From Opisthorchis felineus (taxonomy: Eukaryota; Platyhelminthes; Trematoda; Opisthorchiida; Opisthorchiidae), in contig SJOL01004272.1 of NCBI GenBank assembly GCA_004794785.1, positions 128,329 through 192,328 on the forward strand: DNA of 64,000 nucleotides, read 5' to 3'. Under the pieces are notes generated by a model. It saw only the letters and a program-made list of their open reading frames with translations. It ran no database searches and was not told the DNA's origin. The position numbers and the translations under genes were made by a program. Below are positions 12,066 to 25,115 of this stretch, in pieces. Position 1 is the stretch's first letter. Each line of letters opens with the position of its first letter.

Positions 12066-12952
12066 GTGTGCTAATCGGAAAAGATCTTACCGATTGGTTC
12101 TCCGTCTGCCTTAAAACCTTGCTCACTTGGCCTGACGAAGCTTTTATGTCAAAAGCGAAACGTCACGTAGTTAAAAACCATTAGTTATTTACCAAGCCCT
12201 TCTGAAACGATGACTTCTCAATCAGTTCCAAACTTTTCCAGTTGATTAAAAATTTAAAAAAATAAAAATAGTTTGACCTTCATTTGCCGGCTTTGCCTTG
12301 CTGTCGTGCTTGTGTGGTTCTCTCAAAGTTTGTGGATGCTGCTTTGGTTAAGTGCCGCGAATCGCTGTTGCACTAAGTTTTCATAATACACATAGTGATG
12401 TCTTTGTGTGGCGTGCAACGAAGTTCCCTAAAATGAATCATGCAAGTCAGCATCGGCCCACCTACCGTTGGTTTTTGGGCATCCCATCCACTATTGGTTG
12501 AACCACCTGTGGATCTGATCGGTTTTGTGCGGCAGCGTGTGTAGTGTGGCAATATGAGGCTTCTGCCATTTCGACCTCGAAACCCCACTAAAATCATGGT
12601 GATCTTATTAGTTTTGAATGCTCTTGCAGCAAAGAATACTTTCAAAATCCTTCCACATCCAGTAATTCCGATTACAAGCTCTGATATGTTCGTCTGAACG
12701 TCTTACGTAATTTCCACGTTACACATGGCAATGTAGGATTCAGTGATTAGGGTTTTGCCCCCCCCCCCAAAAAAAAAGTGTGTATAATACTAAAAGCACT
12801 ACCTGAACACTTCAGCACCTTTCCATAGATAGCTGTGGATGAGTTAAACAACCGAATCTTCGTCTACTGAGAACCGCCCGCCTTAACTTCACGCAGCTGA
12901 TGTCCCTACCACTTTCTTCCTCTCGCACGCCGCCTCTGAGATCGTGCGGAAT
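12066..12952. other. No recognisable gene; homopolymer junction
   Basis: Nothing recognisable. A run of C followed directly by a run of A sits at about 12760-12777. The minus-strand frame 12373-12645 has no motif. Confidence 0.45.
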
Positions 12953-13052
12953 ACGTGATGATGATCGTTCAGCTGTAACACTTCCGGTGTCTAGCTGCCG
13001 TGCTACCCAAGGGCTGAGATACTGCCAGGTTGCCCAAGCCTAGACAGGAAAT
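12953..13052 (-). mobile_element. tRNA-derived SINE, 5'-truncated
   Basis: This copy has the body and tail of the SINE family but no tRNA-like head. Read on minus, it has CTAGGCTTGGGCAACCTGGC, AGTATCTCAGCCCTTGGG, then GTGTTACAGCTGAACGATCA and a CATCATCAC-type tail. Full copies lie at 49922-50112 and 57318-57483. Confidence 0.65.
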
Positions 13053-13894
13053 TCGTTAAATCAGGTCGTCAGTTTTCACAATTTGTTATCAGATCGGTGA
13101 TCTTAAGTGTCGCACACTGGAACGCAGCCATAGTATCTTTTACCGCGTAGTTGCATGTTTTGAGTTTTCACACTTTGAGCTCGAGAAGGCGCGTCATTTA
13201 TGGCTCTGTTGTGTTTGTGTATTTTCACATTCTTGGCCTGTTTTACATTCTTTTCTTTGGTGTTGCTTATATCCTGTTGACGTCAATCTTACGCGTCATT
13301 TTTCCAGCCACACTCCACCAGTGATTTCATTTGGCTGGTCAATGCAAAGTGCCGGCTTTCTTCGCATGCTTGTTCCTACTTTGTACATGCTACTGTTGAT
13401 CTTTCCCACAAATATACGACTGATGCTAACTAATGTGCCGTCTTCTGATTTGGTATACAGTTTCCATGTCAACCAGTATATAATATTGAGGCGTGATTGT
13501 TCTGCCCGAATTCCATAAGCATGTTGACACCACAGTGAGGTATAAGAGGAATTCGGCCGTTAAGCTGCGACGTTTCTCAGACACACCACTATCATGCGGC
13601 TCACAGGACGTGCGAATGCCATAAGACTGTCAGGTTGTCCACGCGTAGCAAGGAAACTGGAGTGTCAAATGCGCATTGTCAGGAAGTCGCGCCTCAACGC
13701 CTGCATCCCCTCAAGTTAGGCTCCAGCTGTCCCGCATTGAATGAGGCAGAATTGACGACATTGTTGTTACTTCCCACGTTGATGAAGAATAATTGCCATG
13801 AAATGTTAGTGCATATTGGGTGATATCGGTTCCGCTCAGCGCCAGGTGGTTTACCAAAGGTCCCACGCACGTTTGTAAACGACTGATATTGTGT
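13053..13894. other. Unassigned; possible decayed SINE body
   Basis: No gene is recognised. Bases 13570-13650 resemble the SINE body (CTGTCAGGTTGTCCACGC against CTGCCAGGTTGCCCAAGC), but too weakly to call an insertion. Confidence 0.35.
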
Positions 13895-14063
13895 TTTCCA
13901 GCTCCGAATAGCTCAGTAGTTAGAGCGTGACATGAATGACCGGAAGTTCTGTGCTTTTAACCGAAAGCCGGCTTTCCGATTGTACTCCGGCCCTTTCTCT
14001 TCGATTTGTATCGCAGCTGTGCGTCGGGAGATTGTCATAGTTGAATGATTATCACATCCCTCC
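13895..14063 (+). mobile_element. tRNA-derived SINE, plus orientation, diverged
   Basis: A box-A-like head (AATAGCTCAGTAGTTAGAGC, about 13907-13926) is followed by a decayed box B (TGCTTTTAACC). The tail TGTCATAGTTGAATGATTATC matches the SINE family tail TGTTACAGCTGAACGATCAT. It is the most diverged full-length candidate of the family. Confidence 0.5.
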
Positions 14064-16333
14064 AACAGCCTGAAGTTACCGGATACATTTAGTTCCTTAT
14101 CTTAGGGACGAGTACTTGAACTTGATGGTGATTGACATTTTATCTCTCTCAGTCATCATACAATCGTGATTATTATTCACTGGCGGTTGGTCATCCAGAG
14201 TCTCGCGAAACTCCTCTATTTTGAATGTTTTGTGGGATGACATGCGGCTGTGATCGTATGATATTCTCCACTATTGCAAGTTCAAAGTAACTCAAAAAAC
14301 ACGTATGTAAGGACACGGGTGTACTGTGTACATGCGGTCAAGCAGGTCCATCTTCTAACGGGCAAGCATATAACTGATCAAATGTCCAGTCATCTCACAA
14401 CCAGTTCTCTGAAGTTGTCAGATGGGCACGCAAGCGTGCGAACCATCGGACGCGCATTCAATCAGCCACTACAGTCACAAACCAGTTCACTGATGGATTG
14501 ACGAACGGACGCGCAAACGCTGGCACATCCAAGCTGCTACTACATCCACCATGAAACAACGGAACATCTGCTAAAAAGGCATCCCCTATATCCGTGGTGT
14601 ACAACGCCATGGAACGTTTGATGTTAACGATCGTCGTAGGTGTTGAGCCTCGTCAATCACAAACACTGATTTGTTTAGGAATGTCGGAACACCAACGAAC
14701 GACCGCTTTCCATGGGATATCAGCATAGTCCTTTGAGTTCATTTTTTGCGTTTAACCTTTTTTGCTTACTGTATTCCGACAAACAGCCTGTGTAATGTTC
14801 AAATAGGTAGTGAGATTGTTCAAATCATCATATGGGAAATACTGCACCGTCAGCTCCATTTACTTAACTTCATAGCTCTTGAGATTTGGAGCCGTCTTCA
14901 CTGGATGTAATCGTGTATAAGTGCTAAAAACGAAGAAACGCTGTGCTCACCCATCCGTCTTTGCTTCCCACAGTCCTCTTCTCGCCAACCGCTTCAGAAA
15001 ACTGACTTCATGATTGCGAAGACAAACTTCAAGTTGCGGTCAGTCGTTCACCAATTTTAGCAACTAATGCTAACACATATTCGGTGGTGAGATTAGCAAC
15101 CAATAGGGAACCGTTCACGGACGTTCTCGTACAATGATTACTTCCATAGCTGTGAATGCTTAAGGCTGGGGTCCGGTGAATTTACCCCTCTAGCTACGCC
15201 ATCTTTATTCGAGTAGGGAACCTCGAGTTGGTGCTGTCGACGTGGGCACCCCGTAGATCTCGTCTGAGGAAATACTGTCCATAATGGTGACACCTGTGCC
15301 CCTTGATTGGGAAGCACAATCCATTAGATTTTTTAGCGTTATTCAAGAACCCAAAGATCTTAATTGTTTTCTTTTCAGTTTTACTCTGCTGGGGCGTACA
15401 GTTACAGGGCTGGAACATAGTTAATGGCATATTTTTTTGAGGTTCATGCTTTGTTAGTTTCCATTCGCTTTTTCCGGTGAGACCCCTACTGCTAATTTAT
15501 TCATTAAGCCTGATGGTTTCTAGCATTGAGCTGATCAGGCAAAACATGTTTGCTACCTTATTTAGGACGCTTTTTATTCTTAGACTGCTAACCCACTTTC
15601 ACCAACATTCCCTCTTATTGACTGCTTTTTCCCCAATTGCACCAACGCAGTGACCCTTACTTGGCCAGGTTCTCACTCCGTTTCATACCCTCAGCTGTGA
15701 GTTGATGTTTTGGTCTAGGTTTCATAATTACTAATCGCACTCATCACCAGTTTTGTTTCTTTCTGCATGTGACTGACAGCACTCCAGAATATATCGTATA
15801 GAGTACGGGGATTACAAGTCTCTTGAGAAACAGTACAACCAAAAGTACAACAGTTATTCACTGATTTGCAGATGAAAGTGGTACTAAATCTGTGTACGTT
15901 CATTGTGCTGTAAAAGGGATACGTCTATCCGTCGGACCTCCAAAGGACAATCCAAGGGTTTTCATCGACCATATCATACCAAAGACCGCAGTCGTGTCCT
16001 AAACTCCACCTTAATTCTCGTTCAGTCGAGAGCTTGCGGAAATGGGCTATGGGGACAACATGATTTGCAAGTTTCTAGACGCAATATGGTTTAAAACGCA
16101 ATTCAGTTTTGGTCGGTGAAGTCGGAGTTATTTTATGACCTTTAAGGGATGACTCCCCACTCTTTAGTAGCTTCGTATAAGGTGTGTTTGTTTTTGTTAT
16201 CAGCGTCACAAAGTTAGACGAACACGAATGTTATACACCTACTCTATCTGGAAAAACCACATGAAGAAACCAACAAAAGTGGTTGGCACAGCATAGTTCA
16301 TGACGTGGCAACACGAAATGATAGCAACCCCTG
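14064..16333. other. No recognisable gene
   Basis: Scattered short open frames only (for example 14274-14501 +, 15194-15430 -, 15715-15903 -), none with motifs or splice support. Confidence 0.5.
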
Positions 16334-16640
16334 TCAATTTAGGCTGTTATCTTCGCGCCTTTTTGGATGGGGTCCACGTGATTCTCCGAGCGCGTGGTTG
16401 AAAATGCAACTGGGACGTAGTACGGGGCGGAGCCCGGTGGTGAGCTTGCTGGCAATTCCTGGCCGGATTGCGGGGCTGTGTTGAGTGAGGTTTGCAAACG
16501 ATTCTCGGTAAATCCCCCTGGTGGCGTTTTGCTCCGACATTATGCTCAGATGTGCAGCCTTCCTTTTAGCCGTTTGCCTTACGTATATAAGGATTTTCGC
16601 TGTGCGCCCCCACCCCATTTCCTTTCCATGGTTGTATAGT
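16334..16640. promoter_or_regulatory. GC-rich block with TATA-like box; possible solo LTR
   Basis: This is a distinct GC-rich patch in AT-richer surroundings. It ends in a TATA-like box (GTATATAAGG, about 16583-16592), with a C-rich stretch 20-30 nt downstream. A 94-codon minus-strand frame spans it but shows no domain. The arrangement would suit the promoter part of a solo LTR. No matching repeat or primer site was found, so this is tentative. Confidence 0.3.
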
Positions 16641-19077
16641 GATTAAGCATCATTTTTCACTGCTGGTGTGTTACTATCTGCGAGGATGATGACGTACCGT
16701 TTCGCCTACTGAGAGATTGAACTACTAAAGAGTATCCAAATGAAGGTAACGGCATTGCCCGGTCTCAAAATTATTCATATGACAACAGACAAGCTACTTC
16801 TAGGTGGTAAGCGATCCGCTTGGCATTGTAAAGAGATATTCATTACGCATGATCGAACCGGATAGCTCCAGTAGTTAGATATAAGATAGAACGGGCGGTA
16901 GTTTCAGGCCTACCGCTATGAGGAGCCCTGTTCATGAAAGAGATCATAACGTCGACCAGTTAAAGTGCTAACACTGTGCTGCTGGATAAAGGACGGGAGA
17001 AGCAAACACCAAGGCTTCTCTTCGTAAACCACCTTAACACTAACTTAACTGACGTGCAATATGAAGCTGCGTGAATAACCGAAAATATTTTTAAAATTGA
17101 GCTTCATCAACTCAGTAATGACAAGAAAATTAATCGTTCTGTGAACAAGAATGTAGATCATTTTTACGATGATTTGGTTTCTGGCCTTCCGTTACTATGT
17201 CTAAGTTGCAACAACTGAATACGAAAATCTTACGGTCAATTAAAGGCATCTATGAGCGACACTTGTCAAGTCACCTTAAATGCAGTAAAGTTTACATCAA
17301 TTTACATGGAGTCCTTTGAAAGAGCTCACCAAGCTTTTTATTATTGTCTTCAAATAGCCGTATTGGATGTACTGTTTTCCGAATGTTTTCCGTTATTCTG
17401 CATAATGGAACATTAGCTAATCTGGGCCTTGACTTCCCTGACGATCTCGCTACTGATTGTGTCCAGCAACTATTTGGGCCACGATGAGTTACGTACAAAC
17501 CCCTAAAGATGTCGAATCGTTGAAATGCGGGTTTATCAACAAGACGGTATTATGAATACGACAATAAAATGGTAAAATCGTGCATACTTCGAATCATAGG
17601 ATAATGCCGCTCCTGTAAATTGTGTCAAACAAACAAACAATTGTGTCAAATGGGATTCTGTATAAATAAAGTAGGTATGGGAGAATGCGCCTATCCAAAA
17701 TGCGCACTAATTCATGACACAAGATATCAAAACCCACGTGGTCGTATTAAACTGGGTGCGTGATATCAAGGTCAGAGCGTGATTTACCTTCAAATCACAA
17801 ACAAGAAGAGGGGCTATGGACACAAAACTGAAAAAATGGAACGTTGTACACAAAAAGATTAAAGTGAGGGGAACAACACTCCTGGAACACAGCTAGCCGA
17901 GATGCATAACTCACGTCATTTAAACAGTTGTAAAACATTCTTGTACTTGCACACTTGTTTTTCGGTATCATGGCATCACTGCTTATCGGTTGAATCTGTT
18001 AAGTACCACTACTAGAGTTAGTCGATAAGTTTTCTGAATGAAAAACTTACACTTGATCGACCAACTGGCGACAGTCCATAGATTGTACAGGATTGGTCAC
18101 GTGTTTGAATATCATCAGATCAAGTTTCCCGAAGAGTCTTTCTCACTCGACCATTTACCTGGTGGAAGCATGTTGGAGGGTAATGACTAAATAGAGGAGT
18201 ATGAAACCCATTACCAGCGAGCTCATTCGGTAGCCGCCCTTTCCTCTGGTGAGGACCCAGAGGCAGGTCACATCAATGATTCCCGGCACTTGCAAACGTA
18301 GCTTAGTCGAGCACCCTAGCTATTATTCCCTGCGCGTAGTTACCTCCTGATTCCGTTACTTACAACACAACATCCCGTAAGGCCAGTGTGCACTCGCAGG
18401 CCTATACGCAATCCAAAAATACCAGCTGCCACCTCTAGTGCGTCTATCGTTACTACCATGAATGAAGCTTTGATAGCTAAGGTCACTCTTTAACCCATAC
18501 AATTCTGCTCCTGTTTGCTATTCACTGTCTTGACCTCTGCTCTCTAGACCGTCGCTGTCTCGTTCTCTCAGGCCTTAAAAATTGGTAGTGCTTTTATCAC
18601 AGGATCTCATTCCAAAAAAACTTCAGCATTACGAACTACATAAAACTTTGTTTTCAGCTGGAGGTATGCTAGCTAACATTTGTTTTCAAGGTTATGACAG
18701 TAACCTACGAGCGCACTCGTGTATTCGATCCCTTGCTGACGAGTCTATCAATACGTCAGGAACGGTTACAAACGCGCCATTTTCTTTGTCATTTTGAACG
18801 TTGAGGAAAACACTGTGTTGATGGATAATAGCTCTCCGACGGTAAAATTTCGATAGGTTGCATATTTTGCCACTGATTCTGAGTGATGTGTGTTCATTAA
18901 GTGGGATGATCTTATTGGCAGAACTGTTACAGTATAAGGAAAACCAGATCACTGGGATTGTATCGTTGCAGCAAATCTGGCTGTGTGGTGATAATTACAA
19001 CGATGTTATTCGAATAAGTAGCTGGGATCTATTGCGTCGGCCACCATAATATGGGTGGAGTCGTGGGTCGCTTCCTT
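16641..19077. other. No recognisable gene; one weak tRNA-like head
   Basis: Near 16862, GATAGCTCCAGTAGTTAGAT resembles the box A region of the SINE heads, but no convincing box B or tail follows. The other frames (17292-17498 -, 18582-18797 +, 18692-18952 -) are unassigned. Confidence 0.4.
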
Positions 19078-19238
19078 GTCCTTCAGCTGTAACATTCGGT
19101 ACCTAGCTGCGAGGCCAACCGATGGAAGCACGAGGGCTAAGATACTGCCGGGTTGCCAAGCCTAGATGATAGCAGTCGGGATACTGAACCACAGTCAGTA
19201 AGTTTGTGCCTTATCCACTGAGCTATCTCCAGCTCGAA
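19078..19238 (-). mobile_element. tRNA-derived SINE
   Basis: Read on minus, the head has GAGATAGCTCAGTGGATAAG (box A region), and the box B region (GTATCCCGACT) is decayed. The family body (CTAGGCTTGGCAACCCGGC, CTTAGCCCTCGTGCTTCC) and the GTACCGAATGTTACAGCTGA tail follow. It has the same order of blocks as 49922-50112. Confidence 0.7.
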
Positions 19239-21341
19239 TCGTCCAATAAGGAAGACGAATATTACATTGTAGAAATACCTCTCATAAGCCATCATCTGTC
19301 CGCTGTTGAAGTGTAAACCATGGCTTTCGAGTGGTTATTAACCCCTATCTGAAACCAATCCACCTCACCCATTGTTTAATCCACGAAGTATCGTCTTTCC
19401 CAGATCCTGAACTTTGTTGATAGTATATTTGGATCACTCACTTTGTGTACCTTTCGGTGACACTAAATTTAGTTTCTTCTTCCTCACGAGTCTTGGTGTT
19501 GTCGATGTTTTTTTCTTTCTCACGTGGCTTGGCGCTCGATGGGGAGCAACACCACCACATTTTCTGTACGTAAGCGTGACCCAATCTGGCGATTACATTG
19601 TGGCCGCCCTGCCCAATACCAGTTCCGGGAATAATCTCAGCTCCTTCATAAAGACCGCCTCTTGGGTGCCTAAACAAAGGAACTGTTCGCTAGAAAGCCG
19701 GAAATACTATCTGTCGCTAACTTTTTTACATTGTGGACTGTCTTAATTTTTGTTTCAACCTATGCTGCCCCGTGAGCCTGTAGATTTTCGTCTGCGCTTC
19801 TCAGGTACCTTCCGAGACACTTGGAGGTCGCGAACTCCATGGGATAAATCAGAATGGAGGTCAAGCACCTGAATAAGGTCCATGTACAAACTCTACTTGG
19901 TCACAAACACCATCGTATGATTTGAAATGCTCCAAAGCAACTGTGGACTCGCCTGTTGTTCCCAAACATTCATCACAATCCACAGACTTGACAAGCTCAA
20001 CTGATTAGCTTAGTCCGTTATGTTCGCTGTCTATCCACAATGTAAGCGTATAGTTTGTATAGCAGGTGGCACAGTTAACAAGTGAAGTCAGTAGTCCAGA
20101 CAATCTGTTACGTTATGGATGACAACTGCATGATCCACCACGGGCTCGAGGAAAATGTGATTAACTGTGACTGCATTCCGTCGTGGTTCGTCAAATTCTA
20201 TAAGTTAAGTAACGGGAGATTCAGCTAGGTTCCAGGTGAGTCTCGAAAAACCAAATTTGTTTCCAAATGAGTGTATTTCGCTAAGTTAATAACAGTTCTA
20301 CGGAAACAGGCGTTTTTACGCTATCAAAGCCAATGAAGGTTCGGCAAAGGTCACACTCTGTAGGTAGTTTGTCTTCAAAAGAAATCCCCATATGCCTATC
20401 GAAGAATGCTCATACCAAGGCTTCGTTGCAGGCAACTGGTACAAAACTGGACGACTGGTAGTACCGCCCATTATGGGTGGTCCTGAGAAAGCGTTTGACT
20501 GACTACGCGACCGTCGCTCATGCTCCATCTGGAGGGAATGAAAAGTTGACGAATCACTTCGACCTGCTTCGTTTTGTGCGTGAGTTAACTCGTTGTATGG
20601 TCTCTCATTGAATCCAGTCACGCAGGAAAACATTCACCCAAGCTCATCGTGCACTTTTCACGGTATGCTTGTTCACCACACTTCATTCCCACAATCCGCT
20701 TGCGCACTAGTTTTTGATCCTTCGGCAGAGTGCAAGAGCTGTTTCCTCGCATCAACAGCACCATTTGATTTGTTCGAATACTGAGCTCACGCGTTCAAAA
20801 CCTAGTTTAACCTAGTTCAAAACCTAGTTCAGATTGACAAATTGTTAGGTGAAAAGCATATGTCCTGTTCGGGAGTACTGCTGTCGTGCTGAAGTCCAAC
20901 ATGATAATGTTGGATTGTGCTGCAAAAAGATATGAATTCCTTTTGTTTCGTGGAGCACTGTACATTAAAGTCAACCACGCGAACTGGTAATATCAACAGG
21001 GTTAATCTCAGTTTACGCATCCTGTTCCCCGGAGTGCCGCGTGACGAGTTCAACCATGTTAAGAGTTATCATCCTCAGAACGAATGCTACAAGAGCCAAT
21101 CATTTCGATTTTTCACACTTCCTTTCGACTTGGAATATTCAGATTTTCAAGGAGACCGTAATCTAAAGCAATTCTTTACGAATTACGGTTTTATCCAAGA
21201 GGAACTAAACGCATCACGTCACGCCCCGAGGGAGTGCGAAGTGCTATTTAGACAAGTCCAAACTAAGTACAAGAAATTACGCATATCATGATGTACCTCA
21301 TTCACTACTCAGCGGAAGTCAGCGTTTCAGCATGCCTTTTA
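19239..21341. other. No recognisable gene
   Basis: A 124-codon plus-strand frame at 20917-21291 is moderately protein-like but matches no family I know, and no clear flanking splice sites were found. A small direct repeat of ACCTAGTT(T/C)A lies at about 20800-20830. Confidence 0.4.
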
Positions 21342-21950
21342 TCAAAACCTGAAGTAGCTTAGCTTGTGAGCTACTTCATTTGTACAGAGCTCATCTCTTC
21401 GGTTTGCAAACGGTATTCTTGATGTACACTCACTTCGCCATTCTGCACCACACTCTATCGGATTTATATCTGGACTTAACGCAGACGAGCCTACTAATCC
21501 AACATTCCGGTACGGAAACCAGGATTTCGTCATTGGGCAGTAATTACTGAAGCTTTACCATACCGAAACATCCTTTCTGTAACTCACTTTTCACAGACCA
21601 TAGCATGGTGCTCAATGAGCGTATTAATGTAGGACTCGGCCTTCATCTTTTCGTCCACTGCTGCCGAATAGCTTTCCTGTCCCACTGACATGCCTCCCGG
21701 GATATGATATTGCCACTTCGGCCATTTGGAATCCTTTCTTTCCTGAACTCTCGCTGGTAACGTACTAAACGACCCGAACCATCGGATTTGAATTTCCTCT
21801 TTACGTGGTCTGACCTTCCTCCCACCTGCTTCTGTGCTATGGTCAGTAAGTGGTCCCTGGTTGTTCTCTTATATCTCTGACGAACCTCGAAGTTCGTGTA
21901 GGACATATCCCAGCCCGAATTCGAATTGATGGATCTGTTCAACTTCGAGG
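21342..21950 (-). pseudogene. Tc1/mariner-like transposase remnant
   Basis: Minus-strand frames carry the late part of a Tc1/mariner-type DDE transposase. One part reads GGMSVGQESYSAAVDEKMKA then ESYINTLIEHHAMV (about 21690-21600). The other reads ALSPDINPIECGAEWRSE (about 21485-21430), like the family's SPDLNPIENLW box. The pieces lie in different frames, and the expected bulky residues after NPIE are replaced. No terminal inverted repeats were located. The upstream stretch to about 22060 may belong to it. Confidence 0.5.
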
Positions 21951-24779
21951 CACCCTATACTCTTTTGGTTGCGTTCCTCAGCAACATTCATCTTGCTTTC
22001 TCTAGCAGTTTCCGTTTTAAACTCCTGGTTTCCTTTTATACCATATTCTGAAGGAGTGGCTGAAAAATTGTTCGCAAGCGCTTTCGGCCCGTCAAATTAG
22101 GTCACAGTATACTTGCTGCTCATTCCGCCGTCCCATCAGACCAAAACTTTTCCCCTCAACTCCGTAACGTTTGTCCGGGGCCCGTAGTCCTACGAACTTA
22201 CGTGCACCGTTGTTTTCGTTTAAGAAAGGTTTAGTAAACAATCAAGTTTATTGCTAGACAATGTTTTGCGTTTGACACAAAGGCTTCTTCAGGCTAAATG
22301 CAACAGTGCAGTTTTAGACAGATCACTTGCGGACATCAGGCCAACTCAGTGTTAGTTGTCGGCTGACAGTTTTCTTATTCATTTGGTGTGGGTGAGTAAG
22401 CGGTACATTTACCAGCAGCCAACAGATACAGACGCTGTGTTAAGCTACTCTCAGTCCATTCTGAAGCGGTATGCACTAGTACTATATCAGCAACTCCAGG
22501 TCCAGTCAATACTGTGCGTGAAAGCGATCGGCCGAACAGTAGTTCCGATTAAAGTCAGGAACGGACCTCAAAAGGTGGATACACAATAAGTTTGAGCAAG
22601 TGTGATGACCAAGTAAGGAGTGATTTGTAGCAGAAACGTTCTACGTCATTTGGGGAATACTAGACGCAGTCAACATTAAGGTAGTGTCCCAGAAATAAAA
22701 AAAACCTTGTGCTCGTTAGTGGTGCAATCGGATAATCGCCTCCCGGCTGAAAAGGCTAGAGGGTGTGTATATAAAAATTAGATCCAATAAGGTCTACATA
22801 GTACAGCCAGCCGGAGGACGACACATCGGAATTGGTTAGCATAAGAGAAGAGTAGCGAATAACGATCAACCAAATGCAGAGGAAATTCAGGTGCTGGTTG
22901 AGGACTCAGCGGTGTCAGGGCATACACAGAAATATTTGAGGCGGGCACGGCGAATCCCATCACGGGGATTGATGGCAGAAGAGGGCAAATTTACTGAGCA
23001 TTCTACTGGGAATAAAATAGAGGGAGTAGAGCTGGCAGCGTCTGGAGAACGGGTTTGATCAACCGAATGGACGGGCAGAGATATGTCACAATCAGTCAAG
23101 AGGAGTCAGAAGAATTGGTCTAGACTCACAGTAGAAATCCCAACCTAACAACATACTCACGCAACCCTCATCTTTCAACGCACATACAGAATTGCATCGC
23201 CCACTGAGACTATCCAAAAATTGTAAACGACACTCAAGAAGAATCTTCAATGGAATAAGGTGGATTGGAAAATCCAGGCTTCAAAATCTGACCCAAATTA
23301 ACGTAAGGTTTTTCCCATAGTACATCGGTGTAACATCTATTCTCTCACAATAACTGACAAATCACCCGGCCGACGCCTAACACTGCTAGAGTCCGCCGTT
23401 AGTAAGAGGTTTTGCTGATTGGCGCTTGGTTGGTCATAAATTTCGACCATACCCTGTAACCTAGTCAGCTTGCGTGACCAGGGTTTTTAACCTCAATGTT
23501 TGAGTGTTGAATCCGCCAAGACAGTGGCCTGTCGATCGGTCCCAAGCTGTTTCCAACTGACTGAACCGTTGTTTTGTTCACATGCAGAGGATATCTCGTC
23601 AGTGCAATTCACGCATGACCGAATATATTGCATTCGTTAACTTGAGACCTTTTGAATTTGTGAGACTCGCTCATACTTAGTGGAACTCAGTGCTGGCATT
23701 TGATTAACTCAGCGGAGTTGTCTTAATGGGATTTTGCGCTCAGTCAAGATTCAAAATAATATTTCCTGAGCTGTAACAAAATGTTAATAATGTTATCCAC
23801 GTTTTCGAAGTATATGCCTCCTAGGTTGAGGGAAAGTTTACAGCCTAGAAGAGTGGCTCAAATAACGTTGCGCATACTATGGTAAAGTTAACGAAGTTTG
23901 ATGAGTAACTGGACAGATTGCAGGACTTCTCTCAGCTACGCCGGATGGTAACTTAAGTGAATGAGCAACAGGTCATATTCTGCATTTCATAGGGCAACGG
24001 TTGCAAGGACACTGGTAAATTGATTCAGAACATGGATTAGACAGAAATGAGTAGATATGCAGTTTTCAGCATAAAGAAGACGTGAAATAAATAATTTCAG
24101 ACAGAACTGCAGGGGGTTCTGAAATAGATTACTGATGATCAGTAGAATCGTCGTAAATTTGTGTTTGCAGTTATAGTCCTATTATCCAAGATATCTTGTG
24201 AGCGTTTTCGAGATGGATCATTTCTCCGACTGGATTGATGTCTTCTGTAGACAAGCTTCCGAAGACGAAAGAATTCAATCGATTTGACTTGGTATCGCAG
24301 CAGTGCTGAGGATGATATGTGGTTAAAGGTGAACAGCATGAGTGGAAGATTTTTCGCATCTAACGTTGACATCATCTCGGTTGGTATGCGGGTGGTTGAT
24401 TCCGCAGAAGCCATGCTGTTTTAAACTCTTCAGTGAGATACCAAAATGCATAGACATAAAACACTCCTTAAGCGCTGGCTCAGACGATGGAACGATAGAT
24501 TTGCAGCAGAATGACAGAAGTTCTGTTGGAGATGGAAACTAAAGTGCACATGTTGCTGTACATTTTGATGTTGTTGTTTCACCAAATACAACCGTACTTC
24601 TAAACTGCAAGCCGTTAACTCCGGCACACTCCAGAGCAATAAACTTTGTGGATGACTGAGATAATGCAAATATAATTGTTGGAGGTGTGAGGAGGTTTAT
24701 GAATTTTCAAATTGCGATTTCATCAGGTAAAAGATGACAATCTGTGCTGAAAAGCTGAGAGGCAATTTACAGTTGTTTC
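21951..24779. other. No recognisable gene
   Basis: Unassigned sequence. A weak tRNA-like segment with GTGGTGCAATCGGATAATCG lies at about 22719. Overlapping minus-strand frames at 22778-23099 and 24139-24669 have no motifs. Confidence 0.45.
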
Positions 24780-25115
24780 ATCCTTATTTACGAATCATCA
24801 GCGGTGCTCACTTCACGAAACTCCAGAGCGTCTCAAACCCACGACCTTCCTGCTAATGGTTGGAATACCTAGCCGTTCGGAGACGAGCGGCTTCTCAGCA
24901 ATGTGATTAACTCACTTTGACAGGATACAACGCCACTTATCCTTCAATTACGGAATCCACTTCAAGTGGTCACCTGTTGAATGACACGTGAAGTGTTTCA
25001 ACGACTAGTCCAAAAGATCGAGGGCTTGAAACACCTTGGAGTTTCGTGAGATCCGCACTGCTGATTATTCCCAATGAAGATACAGCTGTACCGTGCTTCT
25101 CGGCTTTCCAGCATG
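24780..25115. repeat. Fold-back repeat family D, copy 2
   Basis: The arms are inverted copies of each other. The left arm is about 24794-24840 (ATCAGCGGTGCTCACTTCAC, GAAACTCCAGAGCG) and the right arm is about 25021-25068 (CACCTTGGAGTTTCGTGAGA, TCCGCACTGCTGAT). Between them is an inverted tRNA-like segment (AACCCACGACCTTCCTGC, 24837-24854). The 3' flank CAGCTGTACCGTGCTTCTCG is shared with the copy at 6560-6935. The structure suits a non-autonomous fold-back or MITE-like element. Confidence 0.6.
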
